Source of the DNA: Agelaius tricolor
Lineage: Eukaryota > Chordata > Aves > Passeriformes > Icteridae
Direction of reading: 5' to 3'
Length of the DNA: 64,000 bases
NCBI GenBank assembly: GCA_023055355.1
Contig: JALJCS010000001.1
Coordinates: 110,624,881 to 110,688,880, forward strand
Shown here: one piece after another, positions 36,401 through 47,288 of the stretch
How positions within the stretch are numbered: the first letter of the stretch is position 1
How the letters are laid out: each line of letters begins with the position of its first letter
Notes under the pieces: model-generated
What the model saw: the letters and a program-made list of their open reading frames with translations, nothing else
The model's database searches: none
Told to the model about the DNA's origin: nothing
Program-made: the position numbers and the translations under genes

Positions 36401-37133
36401 AACTAAGAGCCAAGCAGACTTCTTGTTTCCTTGCCCTCGGTAGAAATGATTGATAGCTGAACAAAAGCTGCGGCACCAAGTTCCAGATGATTAAGGAAAT
36501 TCTTTCAGCACAGGGTCATTCACGAGCCCAAATGGTTTTGACAGAACAGATAAAATTGATTTAACTTAAGAAAGCCACAATTTTTTTCTAGCCAGACACC
36601 CATCAAACATTAAATATACAATGCAGAGGTACAGTGATCTTGAGCCAAAGCAGACTGTATTCTCTTAAGAGACCTGACTGGTCTTTCAATTGTACAAAGT
36701 GCATCCTCTATCTGTTTAGGAGGCTGCCATGCTTTATTAGAGTCAGATCAGCTGCATGATGGTGTGAGTCAGGCAGAATTGTTTCTCCCTGTGCATTGAA
36801 CTGTCAATATCCACCAGACCTCTGCAATTTAAACTTGTGTATAAACAGTGTCTAGAAATGTTCAAGAAGTCCACACACCCAGAGTTCATCTATGAAGAAG
36901 ATGCATCATCAAGCAAAGGATGTGTGTGGCATTGAGGAGGTATCTCCAGGCTGAAAAGGGGTTGAAAAAAAATTTTTATTGTGCATTTTAATTGTGTCTG
37001 GGTCTTTTGCTTATTGAAGTCATGATTGCTGAAGGACATAGGTGATCTTCCTGGGCCTGTGTGCTTGTCCTGTCCTGTCCCTGGCATTGTGGTGTCTGAT
37101 TTATGACCATCTGCTGGTCTTTCAAGAAAAACA
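33471..37133. other. Unique sequence with possible conserved block
   Basis: A purine-rich stretch lies at about 35980-36080 and a CA-rich patch at 35535-35590. 36430-36600 looks compositionally like conserved non-coding DNA (see findings). No exon recognised. Confidence 0.5.
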
Positions 37134-37137
37134 TGCA

Positions 37138-37603
37138 TGGGGTAATTTTGGTATACCTTTTGGGACTACCTAAAAACAGCAGCTAGACAAAATTAAGAGA
37201 ATAAAAAGTAGTTATATTTATTGAAGGGCCTTCAGGTACATTTAGGGCAAATGAAGCTCCCCCCTTCCGTCAGGGGCTACACCCAAAAAATGGTTTTGGG
37301 TCATGGGTTTTCACACTTTTATAATTTTGGTCCATTTGCATCTTAATCTTCCAATTACAGCTGCAGGTAATGAGGCCATTTACCCCAAGTTTGCTGCACC
37401 CCAACCCACTTTTTTTTTACATTTCTCGGGGCCTGAGGCAGTGAGGTATCCTTGATTCTCTGGCCTAGAGAGGAACAGTTTTGTCTCACCAAAATGTGAA
37501 GACGGTAGCTAAGACTCTACATGGAGTTTAGAGCTATACACTAAAGAATTGCAGGATTACAAATATATGAAAAATATAAGAGCTAAAATCCTAAGGCAGA
37601 TCA
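37138..37603 (-). mobile_element. Solo LTR, 466 bp, minus orientation
   Basis: Window-strand ends are TGGGGTAATTTTGG (37138) and GGCAGATCA (37603), giving TG...CA termini. They are flanked by TGCA on both sides (37134-37137 and 37604-37607); the match extends to CATGCA. The complement of AATAAA (TTTATT) lies at 37217-37222 and a minus-strand TATAAAAG at about 37316-37323, so promoter and poly-A signal are in the right order for the minus strand. No internal viral sequence. A 4-bp duplication would fit a class I (ERV1-like) element; that class call is tentative. The right target copy coincides with the edge of the 16S-like segment. Confidence 0.75.
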
Positions 37604-37806
37604 TGCACCACTAGGATGTCCTGATCCAACATCGAGGTCGTAAACCTTCTCATTGGTACAGACTCTTGGAGGAGATTGTGCTGTTATCCCTGGGGTAGCT
37701 GGGTCCATTGATCAGTTGTATTGGGTCTGGATGCTATTAGCACGTTGAGGGGTTGCTCTCAGTCAAGAGGTACGGTCTAATTTTTGGAGGTTTTGTTTTT
37801 CTCCAA
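37604..37806 (-). pseudogene. Nuclear copy of mitochondrial 16S rRNA (NUMT)
   Basis: On the minus strand this reads as the conserved domain V, peptidyl-transferase part of vertebrate mitochondrial 16S rRNA. In order it shows CCTCCAAAAATTAGACCGTA, the CAACCCCTCAACGTGCTAAT and AGCATCCAGACCCAATA blocks, GATCAATGGACCCAGCTACC, CCAGGGATAACAGCACAATC, TTTACGACCTCGATGTTGGA and TCAGGACATCC. There are substitutions relative to expected mitochondrial sequence, e.g. TGTACCAATGAGAAGG where mitochondria have a CGA-containing form. It is a short insert, not a functional rRNA gene. Confidence 0.93.
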
Positions 37807-37854
37807 GAGATTTGAGGGAGAGTTTTATCCTCTCCCATTGTTCTCAGTCTTCCC
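37807..37854. other. Spacer between NUMT and CCCAT tract
   Basis: Forty-eight bases, not matching the next mitochondrial 16S segment; this marks the insert's edge. Confidence 0.6.
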
Positions 37855-37924
37855 CCCATCCCATCCCATCCCATCCCATCCCATCCCATCCCATCCCATC
37901 CCATCCCATCCCATCCCATCCCAT
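37855..37924 (+). repeat. (CCCAT)14 pentanucleotide repeat
   Basis: Fourteen perfect CCCAT units (complement ATGGG), preceded by a C run. The 144- and 165-codon frames here are products of this repeat and the GC-rich DNA beside it. Confidence 0.98.
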
Positions 37925-37926
37925 CC

Positions 37927-38165
37927 TGCCGCCAGAGGTGCCACCATCCATCCTCAGCGCGCTGCCCCAGCGTGTGCTCATTGTCATTCCGCCCGTGTCC
38001 CCCCGTTCCCTGTGCTCTCCAAAGGTCAGCCCGAGGTCTGCGCTGGAGCGATAATGGGCGAGGGGAGCTCGCCAGCAGCTCCTGCCGCTGCTCCGGCGCT
38101 CGCTCCCCGCACATCAAGGCGCACACGCTCCGTGCTCCCTCGCCCTCCCTCCCTCTCTCTCTGCC
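37927..38165. promoter_or_regulatory. Compact CpG island
   Basis: About 21 CpG dinucleotides within 37929-38150, at roughly 65% G+C, close to the number expected without CpG depletion; the rest of the window is strongly CpG-poor. Runs such as CTCAGCGCGCTGCC, CCGCTGCTCCGGCGCTCGC and AAGGCGCACACGCTCCGTG show it. Such islands in birds usually mark promoters or developmental regulatory DNA. I see no TATA box or clear exon and cannot assign a direction. Could also be an unmethylated island of an undetected non-coding transcript. Confidence 0.6.
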
Positions 38166-38384
38166 TTGCAAATGACTCTGAGGAGCAGAGGCTGGTGGAT
38201 GATTTAGGGGGGGTGGGGTGGAAAAAAAGCACTCAATTTTTTTCCCCCCCCTATTTTATTTTTTTTACTTTTTTTTTTTGAACTGGGCTCCCAGAGAGCA
38301 CTCAGGGCTGCCACGCAGTGCAGGACGCCTACCTGCTCAACTGCAGGGAAACAAGCTTCTGAAGGCTTTAATGGGATTTTGCCC

Positions 38385-38930
38385 GAGGCTGTTTTATTAA
38401 GATGTCGGCTTTTTCTGCTGCCTCTGCAGCTGACACCATTCACTGTCAGCTGCCCCCCTTCCCCAGTCCCCCTCCTCCCGTCCCCCCCAACAATGCACCA
38501 AATTACTCGCTTCATTTAGTGCTCATGGCTCAGCACAGGCAAATAAGAGGAAAGAGTTCGACTTGACCAGATGAGTCTCAGCGAAGGGAGGTGAAAAGAC
38601 ACTGCTGCTTAACTGGGGGGTTTCAAGCAGAAAAGGGAAAAGATCAATACCACTGGGGCTTACTCCCACTCTATTAGAAAGAATCATATTTCATATTAAC
38701 ATAGCCAATTTAGGAGCCACATTTACATTCCTAATTTGCATCCTGGCTTTAAAAGCTCATTTGAAATGCATTGTATAATTATTGATGCCTTATATGTGAA
38801 TATACCACACAGTGGCAGGTTGGAAAGGGGAGGAAATGCCGTCTGGTTTCAATAAACAAACTAGTTACAAGTTTTAATGAATGTTAGTCTGTAATAAATG
38901 ACTTTTTTTTTTCTTTCTTTTTTCCATCTC
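38385..38930. promoter_or_regulatory. Candidate regulatory/conserved non-coding block
   Basis: Starts 0.2 kb right of the CpG island. It contains a perfect inverted repeat with two CAGCTG E-boxes (38426-38453), a CCAAT at 38705-38709, an octamer ATTTGCAT (38734-38741) and AAATGCATTGTATAATTATT. This mix of short motifs in unique, moderately AT-rich DNA looks like vertebrate enhancer sequence. No alignment was possible, so conservation is a guess. Confidence 0.35.
38426..38453. repeat. Perfect 10-bp inverted repeat with paired E-boxes
   Basis: GCAGCTGACA (38426-38435), an 8-nt spacer CCATTCAC, then TGTCAGCTGC (38444-38453). Each arm holds CAGCTG. Confidence 0.95.
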
Positions 38931-41103
38931 AGATTAAAAAAAGAAAGAGTGGAGCTGGACGAGCTAATTAGGGGCTGTGTATTTCAGTAGCAAGAGTAAA
39001 TGAGATACGGCACAGCAGTGGAAAATGTTCTGTGTAATGCCCCTTCCTCCCTTGTTGTGCCTGAGTGGTACTGGCAGAGAGAAGGATGGTTTCCTATCCA
39101 GAACTGAGCAGGCTGAGGAAATCCTGTCTGGAAGGCAAGGCACGCTCTGCAAGTGTCGGGAAAGATTATCTCTGATATCTCTCATTAAATTCTCCAGATT
39201 TCCATGTGAGCTTAAGGTAAACCGAGAGGAGGAAAGGAGTGGATAGGAAAAGTAATGATCTGTGAGTCTTGGCAAACACGTCCACGTCCTCACTTATTTC
39301 TTACTAGGTTATTTCTTTGGTTGGAAGGCTGAAATTATCACTGAGGTGGGGATAAGTTATCTCTGCATGAGGAAAACAGAAAGGTTCCCTAAAGCTGAGG
39401 ATAATATCCTCATCTAGACTGAGGACACAGGGGCTGGGCTTGCTGCCTCTGCTGAGGACATGGATGAGAGGAAAAGTCTGGGCATTCAAGCTCTTTGACT
39501 TTCAGAAGTGAAGTGACAAGACACAGAAACCCCCAAGAGACCCCTATGTTTAACCCTCTCGTGGGTGAGCCCGCTCTTTGCCTCTAGTCTTGACAATGGA
39601 TAAAGCTCCTTGATAAATTTCCTTGGCTCTCACAGGAATTTCATCCATTTGAAAGAAAAACTTCTCACCAGAACACGTTGAATGAGCCTGTTTGTTTGAT
39701 GGCAATGCTTGGAATGTCCTGGGTTATGTGCAAGGCTTTTGAACTGGGAATTGGGAACAGACTGATGGTGTTTTACCCCAGCTGAACCCAACACCACTTT
39801 TTTATGTTTTGAATTTTGCAGTTTGTGATGTCCTTTACTTCTCCATTTAATTTCTTTGATCTGTCAGAGTAAATGCTTTCTGATTTGAGCTGATTGAGGT
39901 TTTCTCTTCAGCCTTCCTGCAAAAGGTTTTGCTGCTTAGCACAGGACATCACTGACTGTTGTAGACTAACAGATTTTGGATGGTCTATGTAGACAGCATT
40001 TGAAATGCATTTTGTTCATATGACACATAAAAGTTCAGATTCAATGAGTACAGGTAGAAAAAGAAAAGAAAAAATTGCCAAAAATCAAAATATCTTTGCA
40101 GAAGCTATAGAAGAAATATTTTTTTTCAAATTTCCTTCTTTTCTGCCATTGCAATTTTTAAGTCCAATTTCAACTATTGCTTGTTTTTGTCAATTCAATT
40201 TATCTCTATGCAGCTTGAGAAGACTTCCAGGGGCTGCCAACACATATCTAGTGCATCTTCCTCATGTAACACCAACCAAAGCTGAGAAAAGGTCATAAAA
40301 TGTGTCTCTCTCTCATGAAGTATCGTGCTTTTCAGTCACACTGGATGTGAAATTGCTCAACCACTCCCTGTGGTACAGGGGTGTTACTACTATGTTGATA
40401 AAATAGAAGAGTAAAATTCTTCCTAATGTCCTGTTTCTCCCTCAGGTGCTGAAAACTGATAGAAAGAAGATGGTGCTGGTCATGTTCATGGCCAGTCCTC
40501 TGAGTCAGGATATTCCCTCTGACCCTGCAATCCCAAGAACTTCCTTATTTGTTGTTGCACGCAAGGAAAAGTAGCCACCCATCCAAATCTTGGTCATCTT
40601 CCAAACACTTTCCAAACAAAAATGAGATGTAGTCCATGAGCTAGAAATTTAGAAATTTCCTGGAAAACAAAGGTAAAGGATGGACTCTCCAGCTTCCTAC
40701 TGAATCCCAGGGACTGCTGGCATGTTGTGCTATGCCTTTGTCCCTCTGCATCACAGATGCATCTAAAAAGAGGAGCACAGGTATCTGACTGTACTGAACA
40801 AGACAAATTACACAGAAAAACATTCTGAGAACATGACAAGTTACACCCTGAAGAGGGATTGAGTATAGACATTGATGTCTTGAGGGTTTTCTAGGCTATC
40901 TGTCCTATAAAAGAGAGAAATTGGCTTTTTCAGTTTCCTATTCATCTTATCTTAAAGCAGACATTTGTAATACATCATATGAATTCTGTCTTAAAAGTAC
41001 TCCTTTTCCCTTTGTAAGGGAAAGACTTCCTAAGAAAATAATCTGCTCTAGAAGCTGACAAGTATCAAATGAATGTCTAATATGAGATCACTTGATCCCT
41101 TCC
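38931..41103. other. Unique sequence, no gene seen
   Basis: No repeat or exon recognised. Open frames up to 109 codons (38964-39293, minus) have no domain. Confidence 0.5.
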
Positions 41104-41152
41104 ATATCAGGGAGTTGGAAGTATACGATCTTTAAGGTCATTTTCAAATCAA
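41104..41152 (+). mobile_element. CR1 LINE tail fragment
   Basis: TATCAGGGAGTTGGAAGTAT, ACGATCTTTAAGGTCATTTT and CAAATC match the GGGGTTGGAACTAGATGATC / TTTAAGGTCCC portion of a sense CR1 end; the terminal tail itself is decayed. Confidence 0.7.
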
Positions 41153-44100
41153 AATTTACCTTTAGGGTTTAGGAGATGTCAGTCTGAGAGGAGGAAAGAC
41201 CAGCTCAGTGGTGGTATCTGGAACTATTTTGTTGCTTTTTTTCTTTCTGGTATAGCCCTTTCCCTGGTATAAGTTGAAACTGAAATCAACCAAGGTTTTC
41301 CAGATGTTTTTGGAGAGCTTATCCATGTCACCACTTGGATCTGACATCCCTCTCATTTGCCTCCATCTTACAACAAATGGCAGTTTCATACACTCAGTCA
41401 AATTCAAATTTTCCCACACAATTCTTTAAATGCAATTAACTTTGAAAAGAATGTCATGTTACTGGACTCAAAGTGGACACTGGTTAATCATGGCAGTGGG
41501 AATAGGATCAGCACTCAAATCAATGGAAAAAAACCCCAAGACTTTTCTGTGGAGAATGCATGATGCATCTTTTGGGTTTAACTTCTGCCACAAGTTCATT
41601 CTGGATCCTATCAGTAAATACTGTTTATACACATGTGCCTGTGCTATAAATAATAACTAAGAAGTCATTGAAGGGGGTTGAGCAATCCTATGTGAATTAT
41701 ACCTTCATGTAATTTTGTTATTTTCAGAAGACATCAGTGAAAATAAATTTTTTTCAAGTACCTTGAGTGTTAAAAGAACAACAGAAAGTCTGATTTCCTA
41801 CAAGCTGGCATATATTTAATACAAAGGGTTACTCATACAATACCCTGAGTTTGCTGTGTAGCAGATCATCCCTGCAACACTGTGGATGGAGGAATGAAAG
41901 GAGTGAAACAACCTCAGTTTTAAGCATGCAGTTTACATTAATCACCACAGATTCCCGTGTAATTAGCAGAGAGAAATCAGCACTCCAGGCAACTTCAGTT
42001 TTCAGGTTTCTCAGAAGAGACGGAAATATTAATCTTTTGGAAATATTAATCTTCCTCACACTGAGGAGAAGTAGCTTAAATGAATAACACACAGTAGACA
42101 TCTCATTTTTGGATGACTAACTTTCCAAAATGAAAGATATCAACAAGGATTCAGGCTTTCTATCAGGTTATTATTCCATTTACCTGGCTGTCAGGGACAC
42201 ACCTGGCCTCTCCCAAGGCAGAAGTGTTGGCTGTGTAGAGAATTCAGGCACTTCAGGAAGACAGGTTATGACTGTAATACCCTGTAGGAGCATAGGTTTG
42301 ACTGCTGTGGGAATAGAAAAATAATAATAATAATGTTCATGTAAGGCTGAGACTCTCTGAGTGAGTTTCCTTGGGGTTTTATTGTACCTTATTAAGAACC
42401 AGATTTCGTATACTCTGCAAAATGCCTTTTTTGCACTGGAGCCATGTGGATATGACAAATTCTTTCTGCTATAAACTTTGTGCCTTGCTGAGAAATCATA
42501 TACTCCAGAGGAATATGTGTATATATGTTTCCTAACTATCTGAAAATGTGGGTAGAAGTAAATGCAGATACATGCATATGCAGACACAAATATGTGAATT
42601 ATCCACATATACACGTGTAGCTGGTTGGTGTCTTTTACAGTCAGAGAACAGGTTTGCCTTCAGGTATTTCAATTTAATGATATGAAGCACCTCAGCTACT
42701 CTGTTAAGCTGAATTTTGTTTTGCATTTTGATTATAAATTAGAAGAGCGGTACATTAACTCTGTTTTGAGGATAAGATTAAAAAAGGGCTCTGTTTATTA
42801 AGCTGCTACTGTGGTAATATTTTCAGCATACATTACATTTATAATTGACTTATTAAAACTTATACACTGAAAATTATAGTGATAGCACCCACAGGCTAAG
42901 AAATCATCAAAATATATAATGGCAATTTAAGGAGGTTTGTATCCACAAATGGGAATTTTTATCTGGTGCTCTCTTTTTCTAATGTTTTACTCACAGCTTT
43001 TGCAATATTCAAATATGTAGCTGGAATGCTGCAAAGAGATATTGAAAGGCAAGCATGAAAAAAAAAAGACTCAGAAGAAAAATTGGGTGATTAAAAAAGA
43101 GCCAAAGTATAGCAACATAAGACTATTTCAGGTAGGTTTTAATTCAAACTTAAAGGAAAAAATAAGGGAGTCAACTGGATCATCTTTTTATTCTAAGCTA
43201 TGAATAATGTGGACTAATCCCTAACACTTTTCTTCATAAAAATATATCATTATTTCCCTATCTACTTTATTAGAACAGTGGAGATTATCACAGTGATGAT
43301 TGCAACAAATTCAGAAATAAGTGCCAAAAAAACCAGCTGACCTCCTAATGACAACTAATGAGCTCCTAATGACTGCCATAAAATTTATTTATCCTCCTAC
43401 CAAGTAGGTTGCCACAAAAGAGCAAACAAGGAATGTTGTGATAAACCCCAATTTATCCAAGCTTCAGGCTTGAATTCCTTTGAGCATATTTGGTGGCAGG
43501 TCAGTGACATGGACATTTTCAGGCTTGGTGACACTGCACGAAAATGGTCTGCAGATCAGAGATGGAGCTGAGGAGGTGCCAGGCAACAGGACAAGAGAAA
43601 ACACAGTGCAAAGCTGTGACAGCCTCTGCCACTTATCACATAACCCAGCTGCATAACCCATGGCTGTAGCACTTTATATCACCCGTGATTCTGCAGTGAT
43701 TGCTTTCCTTTGGCTTGTCCTCAGGACTAAGTAGCTAAAGATTTGTTGATCTCGAGACACTGGCCCTTATCATCTGGTAATCAGGATGGGAGGTTGAAAT
43801 TTAGACCTTGTTTGCAGACCCTGCTGACAGGGATGACAAAATCAGACACAAAATGGCTAAACTTCAAAAGGATCATAGAGAATTGCTGGAAGATGATTTA
43901 TTTTCCTAATAATAGGAATATAGTGCCCCAAGAGACACAAAACACCTTCCCCCAATCAGCAGAAACAATAAAAGGACCTAAGTGAGATCAAAATTCTTTT
44001 GGAGAGTAGCCAAAGGTCAGGAAGGACATCTTGAAATGCTGTTAAGGGAAAAAAAATCTTTATTGATGGCGTTGATCTGGTCTAAATTGGCTGTAAAGGG

Positions 44101-46439
44101 AGTTTTGTCATCTCATTTGAGTATGGACCCCAGCACTGCTGCTCTATAGACATTGAAATGTGGCTTCCTCAGCTTGAAGCTGAATGGCACTTTGTCAGGG
44201 TATGAAATTTGTAGTAAATTAGTAAAACAAAGATGAGAATAGTATTCTGTATCATGTGCTGCAGACCATGTCTAGAATCACAAAACTCAGACCTGAGTCA
44301 GGAATTTAACTGACTCCTATTCTTGTGACACTGCTACAAGTCAGCTCACCTCTCTCGTGGTGGTTTAGCACTGGCATTTAAAATATACAAAGTTATAGGT
44401 AACAAATTCGTCTCACACAGGTGCACTTAGACTGAGGTTTTTGAAGCTAAGATGCCTTGTCATGAAACAGCACATTCCTGAGTCTCACTTCTCCTCGTTT
44501 TGAAAACTTCTCTTTTTGCTTCCCCAACTCAGAAAATAATCAGACAGAAACACAGGGAAAGTTTCAGTGAGTTCCTTTCCCTGCAGGGTTTTGTGCAGGG
44601 TCTATCACAGAAATGTTTCGTGCTCTGAGGTTTGACAGAGCTATGACAAGGCTTAGGTAACCCTGGGCTGCTCAGAGCCAAGAACATACCCTGAAATTAT
44701 GTGACATTCACTGCACTGAGGTATTTATTGAATGTCACTGAATGTGGCAAGTCAAGCCATGAAATGCTGAGACAGATATGGATCAAGTCCAGAAATAAAC
44801 ACCTTTTATTTCTGTTGAAGGATGGTTAACATTGCATCTCACTGCAACCCATGTCAACACAATTCAAGTGAAGACTGGCTGAGGCTTTGCACCCATGAAA
44901 TAACATTTATGGAAACTAATAGCCATTGTAGCAAAATATACAAATCACAGGACTTAGAGAGCCTGAGCCCAGAGCTGCAGTGTATTTTCCAGGATGGAAC
45001 ATGTTTTCTCAGCGTATCTTCCGCTGATATTTATTTTTTTTATCTAACCAAAAAAGTTGGCATATTAGGGTTTCTTTAACTTTAAACAGAAGCTCTTTTG
45101 CTAATGGATTTGTATTTTAGACCACACAAATGCTGCTGAGTTATTCATAACTATTTTGAGTATCATAATCTTGGAAGGATGGGGGAGAAAAGGCATGAAA
45201 ACTTCCATTGAATAGCTTTCATGATTTTGAATGCTGCCTGATTTCTATCTTTTCTGCTGCCATTTATGTCTGAGATAACCTATTCAATGCATATGAAATG
45301 TTAATCTTGACTAATTGAAGTGGATGGCTGTGAATATTTTTCTCCTTTAATTTGTTTATTAAAATATTATCATTGAGAAAAAATACATTTTAAAAAGGGG
45401 CCACAAATAAAAGAAACATAAAAACATTTACAATTTCATTAGTTCCTGGTGGGATCTTTGTAATGGACAGGTCTGGACAGAGTAAATGAGAAGAACAAAA
45501 ATATTTTTTAAAAATTGAAGTCCAAAAGACATCAAATGTTTTTTAATTGAGATTGGAAACATTCCAAGTTTGACTTTCAAAAAAGGCTTTGATTTACAGT
45601 AGTTCATGTTGGGCTCATGTTGTGCCTGCCAAAAATCCAAAGTAGATCAGAGCTTTTTTTGAAATAAACACAGGCCTAATCTGATGTAGGTATTTCAAAA
45701 CTCCCACTGCTTTAGTTGTAACATCGTCTGTTACTGAATGATTTATAAATCATCCCTCTGCAAGCACATTTCTGCGAGGCTGAGGGTGATATATTTTAAC
45801 TTTGGGACACAAGGAGATGTTTAAATTACAATTGATGGAGACCCTCCACTGTTTTTAGAAGTTTTTGTGAATTAGAATGTCTCTGATTTCCTGTATATTA
45901 GACAAAACCAGTAGCTGGGATACAAGGGTATGATGGAGTGTTGCTTCTTTGCTTTTTCACTCAGTAGAAAAGGGACAAAAGGGCAATACTGCTAATAAAC
46001 ATTTTTATCAACTATGCAGGAATTCAGTTCCTTTCTAAAAGAAGGGAAAAAATGCCTATTTTTGTATTTTTTTAGAAAAAAACATGTTCACAACTAATTT
46101 TTTTTATAACAAACCATTTTATTCAAAGTGATCATTTCACATTGGTGGGGCAGGGTTTGTCTCAGCTCAGTCTGGGTATCTAAAAGCAGCAAATTTCTCA
46201 GTTCTACTGTGGTAAATTCCTTCCAGAGTTGATCCCTGGATCTTCTCTACGTCACAGAGGGCAACTCTGACCACTCTGACACTGGCAAGAGTATTTACCC
46301 TCAGGAATATCAATGTGGGACAGCTTTTGCCTTCCCAGAGGGAAATGTTCACCTCTTAAGTTGGAAGCCTGATCCAGAAGTTGGAATAGGGGATGCCCTG
46401 GAATGGTGCTGAGAGCTGCCCAGTCACAGCTTGGTCAAG
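41153..46439. other. Long unique stretch, no gene seen
   Basis: Over 5 kb with no recognised repeat. 42300-42340 holds an (AAT) patch. A short duplication TCCTAATGAC/GCTCCTAATGACT lies at 43345-43376. 42720-42960 and 45700-45860 are AT-rich unique blocks that could be conserved non-coding DNA, unproven. Open frames reach 144 codons (42180-42614, minus), with no domain. Confidence 0.5.
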
Positions 46440-46614
46440 GCTCCTGCAAGGCATGTGGAGAGGAACTGTCAGCAGGAGAAGGTTGAGATTGGATATTGGG
46501 AAGAAATTCTTCCCTGTGAGGGTGGTGAGGCCTGGCACAGGTTGCCCAGAGAAGCTGTGGCTGCCCCATCCCTAGAAATGTTCCAGGCCAGGCTGGACAG
46601 AATTTGGATCAACC
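46440..46614 (+). mobile_element. CR1 LINE 3' region, left part, split by an LTR
   Basis: GGAGAAGGTTGAGATTGGAT, GGGAAGAAATTCTTCCCTGT, GAGGGTGGTGAGGCCTGGCA, CAGGTTGCCCAGAGAAGCTG and TTGGATCAACC are consecutive CR1 3' UTR blocks in sense. The element stops at 46614, where an LTR begins, and resumes at 47209. Confidence 0.93.
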
Positions 46615-47208
46615 TGTGCTGATTTTGGCTTGGGTAGAGTTAATTTTCTTCACAGTATCTGGCAGGGGGCTGTGTTTGGGATTTGTGCAGAGCACAGTGA
46701 TGATAATACAGAGATGTTTCTGTTATTGCTGAGCAGGGCTTACTCAGAGCCAAGGGCTGTTCTGCTTCTTGTACAGCCCCACTGGCAAGGAGCTGGGGGT
46801 GCATGGGAAAGGGAGGGGACACAGCCAGGACAGGTCACCAAAACTGACCTGGGGGATGTTCCAGACCAGGTGGCATCAGGCTCAGTATATAAAGTGAGGT
46901 GAAAAAGGAGGAAGGAGGAACATTTGGAGTGATGATATTTATCTTTCCAAATCACTGTCACTCGTGATGGGGTCTTGCCCTCCTGGAAATGGCTGAACAT
47001 TTGCCTGGTCCTTGGAAAGCAGTGAGTTAATTCCTTGTTTTGCTTTACTTACATCTGTGGTATTTTTCTTTCCCTGTTAAACTGCTTTCATCTCAATCCA
47101 TGAGTTTTCCAGCTTTTACCCTTCCAATTCTCTGCCTCATCCTGCTGGAGGGGAAGTGAGCGAGTGGCTCCATGGTGCTTGGTTGATGGCTGAGGTTAAC
47201 CCATGGCA
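46615..47208 (+). mobile_element. Avian ERV solo LTR nested in CR1, 594 bp
   Basis: Same family and orientation as 20140-20701. It starts TGTGCTGATTTTGGCTTGGG and ends GAGGTTAACCCATGGCA, with AGAGTTAATTTTCTTCACAG early, TATATAAA at 46886-46893, TCACTCGTGATGGGGTCTTG, TTCCTTGTTTTGCTTTACTT and GGGGAAGTGAGCGAGTGGCT. The TATA box and 3' part are better kept than in the other copy. It interrupts a CR1; no exact target duplication is visible, and about 15 bp of CR1 seems missing at the junction. Confidence 0.9.
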
Positions 47209-47288
47209 CTCTTGTCCCTGCCCATGACAAGAGGTTTGGAACCAGACAATTTCCCTTCCAACCCAAACCAATCTGTGACTATGATTCC
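47209..47288 (+). mobile_element. CR1 LINE 3' tail, right part of split element
   Basis: CTTGTCCCTGCCCATGACAA, GAGGTTTGGAACCAGACAAT, TTCCCTTCCAACCCAAACCA and ATCTGTGACTATGATTCC complete the CR1 begun at 46440. Confidence 0.92.

Noticed and set aside
37604..37806. Functional rRNA gene
   Set aside because: Only about 200 bp of 16S with substitutions, flanked by nuclear repeats; a NUMT pseudogene.
37784..38281. 165-codon plus and 144-codon minus open frames
   Set aside because: Built from (CCCAT)14, part of the NUMT and the CpG island. The repeated Ser-His-Pro-Ile and Gly-Trp-Asp-Gly-Met patterns are repeat products.
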